The notes beneath the pieces were generated by a model. The model saw only the letters and a program-made list of their open reading frames with translations. It made no database searches and was not told where the DNA came from. DNA of 64,000 nt from Clusia tigrina (taxonomy: Eukaryota > Arthropoda > Insecta > Diptera > Clusiidae). The translations under genes and the position numbers were made by a program. The stretch covers positions 106,934,542 to 106,998,541 of the forward strand of contig OV050032.1 in NCBI GenBank assembly GCA_920105625.2, in the 5' to 3' direction. This document shows positions 26,287 to 39,024 of this stretch, piece by piece; within the stretch, counting starts at the first letter, position 1; every line of letters begins with the position of its first letter.

Positions 26287-27658
26287 GGTAGCATAGCTTT
26301 GAGCGATGGCTTAAATTGACAAGAGGCTCGGGTACTTCATTGTCACAAAATTTCAAGGTTTTATGACGCTCCAGTAAAAAGTTACAAGCATTTGTATGTT
26401 GCCAACTTTGATAGGTGTAGGACGTACCGTATAGAAGTTAGGGGCGTTTGAAGTTTTATCAGTGTTTGATTTGGGACTCTAGGGTAGCATAGTTTTGAGC
26501 GATGGCTTAAATTGACAAGAGGCTCGGGTACTTCATTGTCACAAAATTTCAAGGTTTTATGACGCTCCAGTAAAAAGTTACAAGCATTTGTATGTTGCAA
26601 ACTTTGATAGGTGTAGGACGTACCGTATACAAGTTAGGGGCGTTTGAAGTTTTATCAGTGTTTGATTTGGGACTCTAGGGTAGCATAGTTTTGAGCGATG
26701 GCTTAAATTGACAAGAGGCTCGGGTACTTAATTGTTACAAAATTTCAAGGTTTTACGACGCTCCAGTAAAAAGTTACAAGCATTTGTATATTGCAAACTT
26801 TGATAGGTGTAGGACGTACCGTAAAGAAGTTAGGGGCGTTTGAAGTTTTATCAGTGTTTGATTTGGGACTCAAGGGTAGCATAGCTTTGAGCGATGGCTT
26901 AAATTGACAAGAGGCTCGTGTACTTCATTGTTACAAAATTTCAAGGTTTTATGACGCTCCAGTAAAAAGTTACAAGCATTTGTATGTTGCAAACTTTGAT
27001 AGGTGTAGGACGTACCGTAAAGAAGTTAGGGGCGTTTGAAATTTTATCAGTGTTTGATTTGGGACTCAAGGGTAGCATAGCTTTGAGCGATAGCTTAAAT
27101 TGACAAGAGGCTCGAGTACTTCATTGTTACAAAATTTCAAGGTTTTATGACGCTCCAGTAAAAAGTTACAAGCATTTGTATGTTGCAAACTTTGATAGGT
27201 ATAGGACGTACCGTATAGAAGTTAGGTCCATTTGAAGTTTTATCAGTGTTTGATTTGGGACTCAAGGGTAGCATAGCTTTGAGCGATGGCTTAAATTTAC
27301 AAGAGTCTCGAGTACTTTATTGTTACAAAATTTCAAGGTTTTTTGTCGCTCCCGTAAAAAGTTACAAGCATTTGTATGTTGCAAACTTTGATAGGTGTAC
27401 GACGTACCGTAGAGAAGTTAGGGGCGTTTGAAGTTTTATCAGTGTTTGATTTGGGACTCAAGGGTAGCATAGCTTTGAGCGATGGCTTAAATTGACAAGA
27501 GGCTCGAGTACTTCATTGTTACAAAATTTCAAGGTTTTATGACGCTCCAGTAAAAAGTTACAAGCATTTGTATGTTGCAAACTTTTATAGATATAGGACG
27601 TACCGTATAGAAGTTAGGGCCATTTGAAGTTTTACCAGTGTTTGATTTGGGACTCAAG
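26287..27658. repeat. 7-mer duplication (1,372 bp), copy 2
   Basis: Second copy. At its left edge a type-B-like beginning (ttaccagtgtttg, then ctcaatggtagc near 26283) runs into a monomer of the gtcacaaaat type near 26341. This mosaic is the visible junction of the duplication, as expected from unequal exchange inside a monomer. Confidence 0.82.
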
Positions 27659-29176
27659 GGTAGCATAGCTTTGAGCGATGGCTTAAATTTACAAGAGTCT
27701 CGAGTACTTTATTGTTACAAAATTTCAAGGTTTTTTGTCGCTCCAGTAAAAAGATACAAACATTTGTATGTTGCGAACTTTGATAGGTGTTGGACGTACC
27801 GTAAAGAAGTTAGGGGCGTTTGAAGTTTTATCAGTGTTTGATTTGGGACTCAAGGGTAGCATAGCTTTGAGCGATGGCTTAAATTGACAAGAGGCTCGAG
27901 TACTTCATTGTTACAAAATTTCAAGGTTTTATGACGCTCCAGTAAAAAGTTACAAGCATTTGTATGTTGCAAACTTTGATAGGTGTAGGACGTACCGTAA
28001 AGAAGTTAGGGGCGTTTGAAATTTTATTAGTGTTTGATTTGGGACTCTAGGGTAGCATAGTTTTGAGCGATGGCTTAAATTGACAAGAGGCTCGGGTACT
28101 TCATTGTCACAAAATTTCAAGGTTTTATGACGCTCCAGTAAAAAGTTACAAGCATTTGTATGTTGCAAACTTTGATAGGTGTAGGACGTACCGTATAGAA
28201 GTTAGGGGCGTTTGAAGTTTTATCAGTGTTTGATTTGGGACTCTAGGGTAGCATAGTTTTGAGCGATGGCTTAAATTGACAAGAGGCTCGGGTACTTTAT
28301 TGTTACAAAATTTCAAGGTTTTATGACGCTCCAGTAAAAAGTTACAAGCATTTGTATGTTGCAAACTTTGATAGGTGTAGGACGTACCGTAAAGAAGTTA
28401 GGGGCGTTTGAAGATTTATCAGTGTTTGATTTGGGACTCAAGGCTAGCATAGCTTTGACCGATGGCTTAAATTGACAAGAGGCTCGGGTACTTCATTGTT
28501 ACAAAATTTCAAGGTTTTATGACCCTCCAGTAAAAAGTTACAAGCATTTGTATGTTGCAAACTTTGATAGGTGTAGGACGTACCGTAAAGAAGTTCGGGG
28601 CGTTTGAAGTTTTATCAGTTTTTGATTTGGGACTCTAGGGTTGCATAGTTTTGAGCGATAGCTTAAATTGACAAGAGGCTCGGGTACTTCATTGTCACAA
28701 AATTTCAAGGTTTTATGACGCTCCAGTAAAAAGTTACAAGCATTTGTATGTTGCAAACTTTGATAGGTGTAGGAAGTACCGTATAGAAGTCAGGGGCGTT
28801 TGAAGTTTTATCAGTGTTTGATTTGGGACTCAAGGGTAGCATAGCTTTGAGCGATGGCTTAAATTGACAAGAGGCTCGGGTACTTCATTGTTACAAAATT
28901 TCAAGGTTTTATGACGCTCCAGTAAAAAGTTACAAGCATTTGTATGTTGCAAACTTTGATAGGTGTAGGACGTACCGTAAAGAAGTTAGGGGCGTTTGAA
29001 GTTTTATCAGTGTTTGATTTGGGACTCAAGGGTAGCATAGATTTGAGCGATAGCTTAAATTGACAAGAGGCTCGAGTACTTCATTGTTACAAAATTTCAA
29101 GGTTTTATGACGCTCCAGGAAAAAGTTACAAGCATTTGTATGTTGCAAACTTTGATAGGTATAGGACGTACCGTAT

Positions 29177-30351
29177 AGAAGTTGGGTCCATTTGAAGTTT
29201 TATCAGTGTTTGATTTGGGACTCAAGCGTAGCATAGCTTTGAGCGATGGCTTAAATTTACAAGAGTCTCGAGTACTTTATTGTTACAAAATTTCAAGGTT
29301 TTTTGTCGCTCCAGTAAAAAGTTACAGGCATTTGTATGTTGCAAACTTTGATAGGTGTAGGACGTACCGTAGAGAAGTTAGGGGCGTTTGAAGTTTTATC
29401 AGTGTTTGATTTGGGACTCAAGGGTAGCATAGCTTTGAGCGATGGCTTAAATTGACAAGAGGCTCGAGTACTTCATTGTTACAAAATTTCAAGATTTTAT
29501 GTCGCTCCAGTAAAAAGTTACAAGCATTTGTATGTTGCAAACTTTGATAGGTGTAGGATGTACCGTAAAGAAGTAAGGGGCGTTTGAAGTTTTATCAGTG
29601 TTTGATTTGGGACTCAAGGGTAGCATAGCTTTGAGCGATGGCTTAAATTGACAAGAGGCTCGGGTACTTCAATGTTACAAATTTTCAAGGTTTTATGACG
29701 CTCCGGTAAAAATTACAAGCATTTGTATGTTGCAAGCTTTGATAGGTGTAGGACGTACCGTAAAGAAGTTAGGGGCGTTTGAAATTTTATTAGTGTTTGA
29801 TTTGGGACTCTAGGGTAGCATAGTTTTGAGCGATGGCTTAAATTGACAAGAGGCTCGAGTACTTTATTGTTACAAAATTTCAAGGTTTTATGATGCTCCA
29901 GTAAAAAGTTACAAGCATTTGTATGTTGCAAACTTTGATAGGTGTAGGACGTACCGTAAAGAAGTTCGGGGCGTTTGAAGTTTTATCAGTGTTTGATTTG
30001 GGACTCTAGAGTAGCATAGTTTTGAGCGATAGCTTAAATTGACAAGAGGCTCGGGTACTTCATTGTCACAAAATTTCAAGGTTTTATGACGCTCCAGTAA
30101 AAAGTTACAAGCATTTGTATGTTGCAAACTTTGATAGGTGTAGGACGTACCGTATAGAAGTTAGGGGCGTTTGAAGATTTATCAGTGTTTGATTTGGAAC
30201 TTTAGGGTAGCATAGTTTTGAGCGATGGCTTAAATTGACAAGAGGCTCGGGTACTTTATTGTTACAAAATTTCAAGGTTTTATGATTCTCCAGTAAAAAG
30301 TTACAAGCATTTGTATGTTGCAAACTTTGATAGGTATAGGACGTACCGTAT
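29177..30351. repeat. 6-mer HOR (1,175 bp), copy 1
   Basis: Begins with a type-B monomer and repeats at 1,175 bases. Shared marks: cttcaatgttac near 29669, ctccggtaaaaattac near 29702 (one base deleted, hence 1,175 rather than 1,176), gatgctccag near 29893, and gattctccag near 30284. Private changes include agcgtagc near 29225 and gaagatttatc near 30173. Confidence 0.86.
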
Positions 30352-31526
30352 AGAAGTTAGGTCCATTTGAAGTTTTATCAGTGTTTGATTTGGGACTCAA
30401 GGGTAGCATAGCTTTGAGCGATGGTTTAAATTTACAAGAGTCTCGAGTACTTTATTGTTACAAAATTTCAAGGTTTTTTGTCGCTCCAGTAAAAAGTTAC
30501 AAGCATTTGTATGTTGCAAACTTTGATAGGTGTAGGACGTACCGTAGAGAAGTTAGGGGCGTTTGAAGTTTTATCAGTGTTTGATTTGGGACTCAAGGGT
30601 AGCATAGCTTTGAGCGATGGCTTAAATTGACAAGAGGCTCGAGTACTTCATTGCTACAAAATTTCAAGGTTTTATGACGCTCCAGTAAAAAGTTACAAGC
30701 ATTTGTATGTTGCAAACTTTGATAGGTGTAGGATGTACCGTAAAGAAGTTAGGGGCGTTTGAAGTTTTGTCAGTGTTTGATTTGGGACTCAAGGGTAGCA
30801 TAGCTTTGAGCGATGGCTTAAATTGACAAGAGGCTCGGGTACTTCAATGTTACAAATTTTCAAGGTTTTATGACGCTCCGGTAAAAATTACAAGCATTTG
30901 TATGTTGCAAACTTTGATAGGTGTAGGACGTACCGTAAAGAAGTTAGGGGCGTTTGAAATTTTATTAGTGTTTGTTTTGGGACTCTAGGGTAGCATAGTT
31001 TTGAGCGATGCCTTAAATTGACAAGAGGCTCGAGTACTTTATTGTTACAAAATTTCAAGGTTTTATGATGCTCCAGTAAAAAGTTACAAGCATTTGTATG
31101 TTGCAAACTTTGATAGGTGTAGGACGTACCGTAAAGAAGTTCGGGGCGTTTGAAGTTTTATCAGTGTTTGATTTGGGACTCTAGGGTAGCATAGTTTTGA
31201 GCGATAGCTTAAATTGACAAGAGGCTCGGGTACTTCATTGTCACAAAATTTCAAGGTTTTATGACGCTCCAGTAAAAAGTTACAAGCATTTGTATGTTGC
31301 AAACTTTGATAGGTGTAGGACGTACCGTATAGAAGTTAGGGGCGTTTGAAGTTTTATCAGTGTTTGATTTGGGACTTTAGGGTAGCATAGTTTTGAGCGA
31401 TGGCTTAAATTGACAAGAGGCTCGGGTACTTTATTGTTACAAAATTTCAAGGTTTTATGATTCTCCAGTAAAAAGTTACAAGCATTTGTATGTTGCAAAC
31501 TTTGATAGGTGTAGGACGTACCGTAA
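30352..31526. repeat. 6-mer HOR (1,175 bp), copy 2
   Basis: Second turn, again starting with a type-B monomer, with cttcaatgttac near 30844, ctccggtaaaaattac near 30877, gatgctccag near 31068 and gattctccag near 31459. A diverged third relative follows at about 33.1-34.3 kb. Confidence 0.86.
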
Positions 31527-33490
31527 AGAAGTTAGGGGCGTTTGAAGTTTTATCAGTGTGTGATTTGGGACTCAAGGGTAGCATAGCTTTGACCGAAGGC
31601 TTAAATTGACAAGAGGCTCGGGTACTTCATTGTTACAAAATTTCAAGGTTTTATGACGCTCCAGTAAAAAGTTACAAGCATTTGTATGTTGCAAACTTTG
31701 ATAGGTGTAGGACGTACCGTAAAGAAGTTAGGGGCGTTTGAAGTTTTATCAGTGTTTGATTTGGGACTCAAGGGTAGCATAGCTTTGAGCGATGGCTTAA
31801 ATTGACAAGAGGCTCGGGTACTTCATTGTTACAAAATTTCAAGGTTTTATGACGCTCCAGTAAAAAGTTACAAGCATTTGTATGTTGCAAACTTTGATAG
31901 GTGTAGCACGTACCGTATAGAAGTTAGGGGCGTTTGAAGTTTTATCAGTGTTTGATTTGGGACTCTAGGGTAGCTTAGTTTTGAGCAATGGCTTAAATTG
32001 ACAAGAGGCTCGGGTACTTCATTGTTACAAAATTTCAAGGTTTTATGACGCTCCAGTAAAAAGTTACAAGCATTTGTATGTTGCAAACTTTGATATGTGT
32101 AGGACGTACCGTAAAGAAGTTAGGGGCGTTTGAAGTTTTATCAGTGTTTGATTTGGGACTCAAGGGTAGCATAGCTTTGAGCGATGGCTTAAATTGACAA
32201 GAGGCTCGGGTACTTCATTGTTACAAAATTTCAAGGTTTTATGACGCTCCAGTAAAAAGTTACAAGCATTTGTATGTTGCAAACTTTGATAGGTGTAGGA
32301 CGTACCGTAAAGAAGTTAGGGGCGTTTGAAGTTTTAGCAGTGTTTGATTTGGGACTCAAGGGTAGCATAGCTTTTAGCGATGGCTTAAATTGACAAGAGG
32401 CTCGAGTACTTCATTGTTACAAAATTGCAAGGTTTTATGACGTTCCAGTAAAAAGTTACAAGCATTTGTATGTTGCAAACTTTGATAGGTATAGGACGTA
32501 CCGTATAGAAGTTAGGGGCGTTTGAAGTTTTATCAGTGTTTGATTTGGGACTCTAGGATTGCATAGTTTTGAGCGATAGCTTAAATTGACAAGAGGCTCG
32601 GGTACTTCATTGTCACAAAATTTCAAGGTTTTATGACGCTCCAGTAAAAAGTTACAAGCATTTGTATGTTGCAAACTTTGATAGGTGTAGGACGTACCGT
32701 ATAGAAGTTAGGGGCGTTTGAAGTTTTATCAGTGTTTGATTTGGGACTCTAGGGTAGCATAGTTTTGAGCGATGGCTTAAATTGACAAGAGGCTCGGGTA
32801 CTTCATTGTTACAAAATTTCAAGGTTTTATGATGCTCCAGTAAAAAGTTACAAGCATTTGTATGTTGCAAACTTTGATAGGTGTAGGACGTACCGTAAAG
32901 AAGTTAGGGGCGTTTGAAGTTTTATCAGTGTTTGATTTGGGACTCAAGGGTAGCATAGCTTTGAGCGATAGCTTAAATTGACAAGAGGCTCGAGTACTTC
33001 ATTGTTACAAAATTTCAAGGTTTTATGACGCTCCAGTAAAAAGTTACAAGCATTTGTATGTTGCAAACTTTGATAGGTATAGGACGTACCGTATAGAAGT
33101 TAGGTCCATTTGAAGTTTTATCAGTGTTTGATTTGGGACTCAAGGGTAGCATAGTTTTGAGCGATAGCTTAAATTGACAAGAGTCTCGAGTACTTTATTG
33201 TTACAAAATTTCAAGGTTTTTTGTCGCTCCAGTAAAAAGTTACAAGCATTTGTATGTTGCAAACTTTGATAGGTGTAGGACATACCGTAGAGAAGTTAGG
33301 GGCGTTTGAAGTTTTATCAGTGTTTGATTTGGGACTCAAGGGTAGCATAGCTTTGAGCGATGGCTTAAATTGACAAGAGGCTCGAGTACTTCATTGTTAC
33401 AAAATTTCAAGGTTTTATGACGCTCCAGTAAAAAGTTACAAGCATTTGTATGTTGCAAACTTTGATAGGTGTAGGATGTACCGTAAAGAA
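31527..33490. repeat. Satellite stretch without a clear HOR partner
   Basis: About ten monomers of ordinary satellite. Local variants include tcagtgtgtgatttg near 31555, gtagcttag near 31971, gatatgtgtagg near 32091, acaaaattgcaagg near 32418, ctaggattgcatag near 32554, and a mosaic type-B monomer near 33095. I could not place it in a repeated larger unit within the window. No gene or RNA gene is seen. Confidence 0.85.
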
Positions 33491-34560
33491 GTTAGGGGCG
33501 TTTGAAGTTTTATCAGTGTTTGATTTGGGACTCAAGGGTAGCATAGCTTTGAGCGATGGCTTAAATTGACAAGAGACTCGGGTACTTCATTGTTACAAAT
33601 TTTCAAGGTTTTATGACGCTCCAGTAAAAAGTTACAAGCATTTGTATGTTGCAAACTTTGATATAGTGTAGGACGTACCGTAAAGAAGTTAGGGGCGTTT
33701 GAAATTTTATTAGTGTTTGATTTGGTACTCTAGGGTAGCATAGTTTTGAGCGATGGCTTAAATTGACAAGAGGCTCGAGTACTTTATTGTTACAAAATTT
33801 CAAAGTTTTATGATGCTCCAGTAAAAAGTTACAAGCATTTGTATGTTGCAAACTTTGATAGGTGTAGGACGTACCGTAAAGAAGTTCGGGGCGTTTGAAG
33901 TTTTATCAGTGTTTGATTTGGGACTCTAGGGTAGCATAGTTTTGAGCGATAGCTTAAATTGACAAGAGGCTCGGGTACTTCATTGTCACAAAATTTCAAG
34001 ATTTTATGACGCTCCAGTAAAAAGTTACAAGCATTTGTATATTGCAAACTTGGATAGGTGTAGGACGTACCGTATAGAAGTTAGGGGCGTTTGAAGTTTT
34101 ATCAGTGTTTGATTTGGGACTCTAGGGTAGCATAGTTTTGAGCGATGGCTTAAATTGACAAGAGGCTCGGGTACTTTATTGTTACAAAATTTCAAGGTTT
34201 TATGATGATCCAGTAAAAAGTTACAAGCATTTGTATGTTGCAAACTTTGATAGGTGTAGGACGTATCGTAAAGAAGTTAGGGGCGTTTGAAGTTTTATCA
34301 GTGTTTGATTTGGGACTCAAGGGTAGCATAGCTTTGACCGATGGCTTAAATTGACAAGAGGCTCGGGTACTTCATTGTTACAAAATTTCAAGGTTTTATG
34401 ACGCTCCAGTAAAAAGTTACAAGCATTTGTATGTTGCAAACTTTGATAGGTGTAGGACGTACCGTAAAGAAGTTAGGGGCGTTTGAAGTTTTATCAGAGT
34501 TTGATTTGGGACTCAAGGGTAGCATAGCTTTGAGCGATGGCTTAAATTGACAAGAGGCTC
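33490..34560. repeat. 6-mer HOR (1,177 bp), copy 1
   Basis: Repeats at 1,177 bases, one more than six monomers, because one monomer has the insertion gatatagtgtagg near 33660 (197 bp). Other shared marks: agagactcggg near 33572, tttggtactctag near 33722, caaagttttatgatg near 33801, tgtatattgcaaacttgg near 34036, gatgatccag near 34203 and tcagagtttg near 34495. Confidence 0.88.
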
Positions 34561-34666
34561 GAATACTTTATTGTTACAAAGATTCAAGGTTTTATGACGC
34601 TCCAGTAAAAAATTACAAGCATTTGTATGTTGCAAACTTTGATAGGTGTAGCACGTACCGTATAGA

Positions 34667-35737
34667 AGTTAGGGGCGTTTGAAGTTTTATCAGTGTTTGA
34701 TTTGGGACTCAAGGGTAGCATAGCTTTGAGCGATGGCTTAAATTGACAAGAGACTCGGGTACTTCATTGTTACAAATTTTCAAGGTTTTATGACGCTCCA
34801 GTAAAAAGTTACAAGCATTTGTATGTTGCAAACTTTGATATAGTGTAGGACGTACCGTAAAGAAGTTAGGGGCGTTTGAAATTTTATTAGTGTTTGATTT
34901 GGTACTCTAGGGTAGCATAGTTTTGAGCGATGGCTTAAATTGACAAGAGGCTCGAGTACTTTATTGTTACAAAATTTCAAAGTTTTATGATGCTCCAGTA
35001 AAAAGTTACAAGCATTTGTATGTTGCAAACTTTGATAGGTGTAGGACGTACCGTAAAGAAGTTCGGGGCGTTTGAAGTTTTATCAGTGTTTGATTTGGGA
35101 CTCTAGGGTAGCATAGTTTTGAGCGATAGCTTAAATTGACAAGAGGCTCGGGTACTTCATTGTCACAAAATTTCAAGATTTTATGACGCTCCAGTAAAAA
35201 GTTACAAGCATTTGTATATTGCAAACTTGGATAGGTGTAGGACGTACCGTATAGAAGTTAGGGGCGTTTGAAGTTTTATCCGTGTTTGATTTGGGACTCT
35301 AGGGTAGCATAGTTTTGAGCGATGGCTTAAATTGACAAGAGGCTCGGGTACTTTATTGTTACAAAATTTCAAGGTTTTATGATGATCCAGTAAAAAGTTA
35401 CAAGCATTTGTATGTTGCAAACTTTGATAGGTGTAGGACGTATCGTAAAGAAGTTAGGGGCGTTTGAAGTTTTATCAGTGTTTGATTTGGGACTCAAGGG
35501 TAGCATAGCTTTGACCTATGGCTTAAATTGACAAGAGGCTCGGGTACTTCATTGTTACAAAATTTCAAGGTTTTATGACGCTCCAGTAAAAAGTTACAAG
35601 CATTTGTATGTTGCAAACTTTGATAGGTGTAGGACGTACCGTAAAGAAGTTAGGGGCGTTTGAAGTTTTATCAGAGTTTGATTTGGGACTCAAGGGTAGC
35701 ATAGCTTTGAGCGATGGCTTAAATTGACAAGAGGCTC
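34667..35737. repeat. 6-mer HOR (1,177 bp), copy 2
   Basis: Second copy with the same insertion gatatagtgtagg near 34837 and the same other marks at 1,177 bases offset. A few private differences, such as tatccgtgtttg near 35278 and gacctatgg near 35513, separate it from copy 1. Confidence 0.88.
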
Positions 35738-37260
35738 GGGTACTTTATTGTTACAAAATTTCAAGGTTTTATGACGCTCCAGTAAAAAATTACAAGCATT
35801 TGTATGTTGCAAACTTTGATAGGTGTAGGACGTATCGTAAAGAAGTTAGGGGCGTTTGAAGTTTTATCAGTGTTTGATTTGGGACTCAATGGTAGCATAG
35901 CTTTGACCGATGGCTTAAATTGACAAGAGGCTCGGGTACTTCATTGTTACAAAATTTCAAGGTTTTATGACGCTCCAGTAAAAAGTTACAAGCATTTGTA
36001 TGTTGCAAACTTTGATAGGTGTAGGACGTACCGTAAAGAAGTTAGGGGCGTTTGAAGTTTTATCAGAGTTTGATTTGGGACTCAAGGGTAGCATAGCTTT
36101 GAGCGATGGCTTAAATTGACAAGAGGCTCGAATACTTTATTGTTACAAAGATTCAAGGTTTTATGACGCTCCAGTAAAAAGTTACAAGCATTTGTATGTT
36201 GCAAACTTTGATATGTGTAGGACGTACCGTAAAGAAGTTAGGGGCGTTTGAAGTTTTATCAGTGTTTGATTTGGGACTCAAGGGTAGCATAGCTTTGAGC
36301 GATGGCTTAAATTGACAAGAGGCTCGGGTACTTCATTGTTACAAAATTTCAAGGTTTTATGACGCTCCAGTAAAAAGTTACAAGCATTTGTATGTTGCAA
36401 ACTTTGATAGGTGTACGACGTACCGTAAAGAAGTTAGGGGCGTTTGAAATTTTATCAGTGTTTGATTTGGGACTCAAGGGTAGCATAGCTTTGAGCGATA
36501 GCTTAAATTGACAAGAGGCTCGAGTACTTTATTGTAAAAAAATTTCAAGGTTTTATGACGCTCCAGTAAAAAGTTACAAGCATTTGTATGTTGCAAACTT
36601 TGATAGGTGTAGGACGTACCGTAAAGAAGTTAGGGGCGTTTGAAGTTTTATCAGTATTTGATTTGGGAGTCAATGGTAGCATAGCTTTGAGCGATAGCTT
36701 AAATTGACAAGAAGCGCGGGTACTTCATTGTTATAAAATTTCAAGGTTTTATGACGCTCCAGTAAAAAGTTACAAGCATTTGAATGTTGCCAACTTTGAT
36801 AGGTGTAGGACGTACCGTAAAGAAGTTAGGGCCATTTGAAGTTTTATCAGTGTTTGATTTGGGACTCAAGGGTAGCATAGCTTTAAGCGATAGCTTAAAT
36901 TGACAAGAGGCTCGAGTACTTTATTGTTACAAAACTTCAAGGTTTTATGACGCTCCAGTAAAAAGTTACAAGCATTTGTATGTTGCAAACTTTGATAGGT
37001 GTAGGACGTACCGTATAGAAGTTAGGGGCGTTTGAAGTTTTATCAGTATTTGATTTGAGACTCAAGGGTAGCATAGCTTTGAGCGATAGCTTAAATTGAC
37101 AAGAGGCTAGGGTACTTCATTGTAACAAAATTTCAAGGTTTTATGACGCTCCAGTATAAAGTTACAAGCATTTGTATGTTGCAAACTTTGATAGGTGTAG
37201 GACGTACCGTATAGAAGTTAGGGCCATTTGAAGTTTTATCAGTATTTGAGTCGGGACTCA
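35640..37260. repeat. 9-mer HOR (1,764 bp), copy 1
   Basis: Matches 37404-39024 at exactly 1,764 bases. Shared marks: tcagagtttg at 35671, acaaagattcaagg near 36146, gatatgtgtagg near 36211, gtgtacgacg near 36412, attgtaaaaaaatttc near 36531, gggagtcaatgg near 36665, acaagaagcgcggg near 36710, attgttataaaat near 36728, acaaaacttcaagg near 36930 and cagtataaagttac near 37152. Confidence 0.9.
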
Positions 37261-37403
37261 AGGGTAGCATAGCTTTGAGCGATGGCTTAAATTGACAAGA
37301 GGCTAGGGTACTTCATTGTTACAAAATTTCAAGGTTTTATGACGCTCCAGTAAAAAGTTACAAGCATTTGTATGTTGCAAACTTTGATAGGTGTAGGACG
37401 TAC

Positions 37404-39024
37404 CGTAAAGAAGTTAGGGGCGTTTGAAGTTTTATCAGAGTTTGATTTGGGACTCAAGGGTAGCATAGCTTTGAGCGATGGCTTAAATTGACAAGAGGCT
37501 CGGGTACTTTATTGTTACAAAATTTCAAGGTTTTATGACGCTCCAGTAAAAAATTACAAGCATTTGTATGTTGCAAACTTTGATAGGTGTAGGACGTATC
37601 GTAAAGAAGTTAGGGGCGTTTGAAGTTTTATCAGTGTTTGATTTGGGACTCAAGGGTAGCATAGCTTTGACCGATGGCTTAAATTGACAAGAGGCTCGGG
37701 TACTTCATTGTTACAAAATTTCAAGGTTTTATGACGCTCCAGTAAAAAGTTACAAGCATTTGTATGTTGCAAACTTTGATAGGTGTAGGACGTACCGTAA
37801 AGAAGTTAGGGGCGTTTGAAGTTTTATCAGAGTTTGATTTGGGACTCAAGGGTAGCATAGCTTTGAGCGATGGCTTAAATTGACAAGAGGCTCGAATACT
37901 TTATTGTTACAAAGATTCAAGGTTTTATGACGCTCCAGTAAAAAGTTACAAGCATTTGTATGTTGCAAACTTTGATATGTGTAGGACGTACCGTAAAGAA
38001 GTTAGGGGCGTTTGAAGTTTTATCAGTGTTTGATTTGGGACTCAAGGGTAGCATAGCTTTGAGCGATGGCTTAAATTGACAAGAGGCTCGGGTACTTCAT
38101 TGTTACAAAATTTCAAGGTTTTATGACGCTCCAGTAAAAAGTTACAAGCATTTGTATGTTGCAAACTTTGATAGGTGTACGACGTACCGTAAAGAAGTTA
38201 GGGGCGTTTGAAATTTTATCAGTGTTTGATTTGGGACTCAAGGGTAGCATAGCTTTGAGCGATAGCTTAAATTGACAAGAGGCTCGAGTACTTTATTGTA
38301 AAAAAATTTCAAGGTTTTATGACGCTCCAGTAAAAAGTTACAAGCATTTGTATGTTGCAAACTTTGATAGGTGTAGGACGTACCGTAAAGAAGTTAGGGG
38401 CGTTTGAAGTTTTATCAGTATTTGATTTGGGAGTCAATGGTAGCATAGCTTTGAGCGATAGCTTAAATTGACAAGAAGCGCGGGTACTTCATTGTTATAA
38501 AATTTCAAGGTTTTATGACGCTCCAGTAAAAAGTTACAAGCATTTGAATGTTGCCAACTTTGATAGGTGTAGGACGTACCGTAAAGAAGTTAGGGCCATT
38601 TGAAGTTTTATCAGTGTTTGATTTGGGACTCAAGGGTAGCATAGCTTTAAGCGATAGCTTAAATTGACAAGAGGCTCGAGTACTTTATTGTTACAAAACT
38701 TCAAGGTTTTATGACGCTCCAGTAAAAAGTTACAAGCATTTGTATGTTGCAAACTTTGATAGGTGTAGGACGTACCGTATAGAAGTTAGGGGCGTTTGAA
38801 GTTTTATCAGTATTTGATTTGAGACTCAAGGGTAGCATAGCTTTGAGCGATAGCTTAAATTGACAAGAGGCTAGGGTACTTCATTGTAACAAAATTTCAA
38901 GGTTTTATGACGCTCCAGTATAAAGTTACAAGCATTTGTATGTTGCAAACTTTGATAGGTGTAGGACGTACCGTATAGAAGTTAGGGCCATTTGAAGTTT
39001 TATCAGTATTTGATTCGGGACTCA
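37404..39024. repeat. 9-mer HOR (1,764 bp), copy 2
   Basis: Second copy with every mark of copy 1 at 1,764 bases offset (tcagagtttg at 37435, acaaaacttcaagg near 38694). It lies only about 140 bases after copy 1, so the unit is nearly contiguous. One small difference is at the right end: gattcggg here against gagtcggg in copy 1. Confidence 0.9.

Larger units (their letters stand above)
19330..29390. repeat. Long duplicated segment, copy 2
   Basis: Second copy of the 9.36-18.8 kb segment in the same order: tagtatag monomer near 19628, ttgccaagagg near 19850, agttgcaagc type-B near 20503, gggttgcatag near 21386, gacatgaggctcg near 21614, the gcaatctttg monomer near 22678, gtatacaagttag near 25255, the type-B pair at 27217 and 27609, and gctccaggaaaaag near 29112. 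It is lengthened by an extra 10-mer turn and a 7-mer duplication and has lost part of the 13-mer. Confidence 0.8.
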
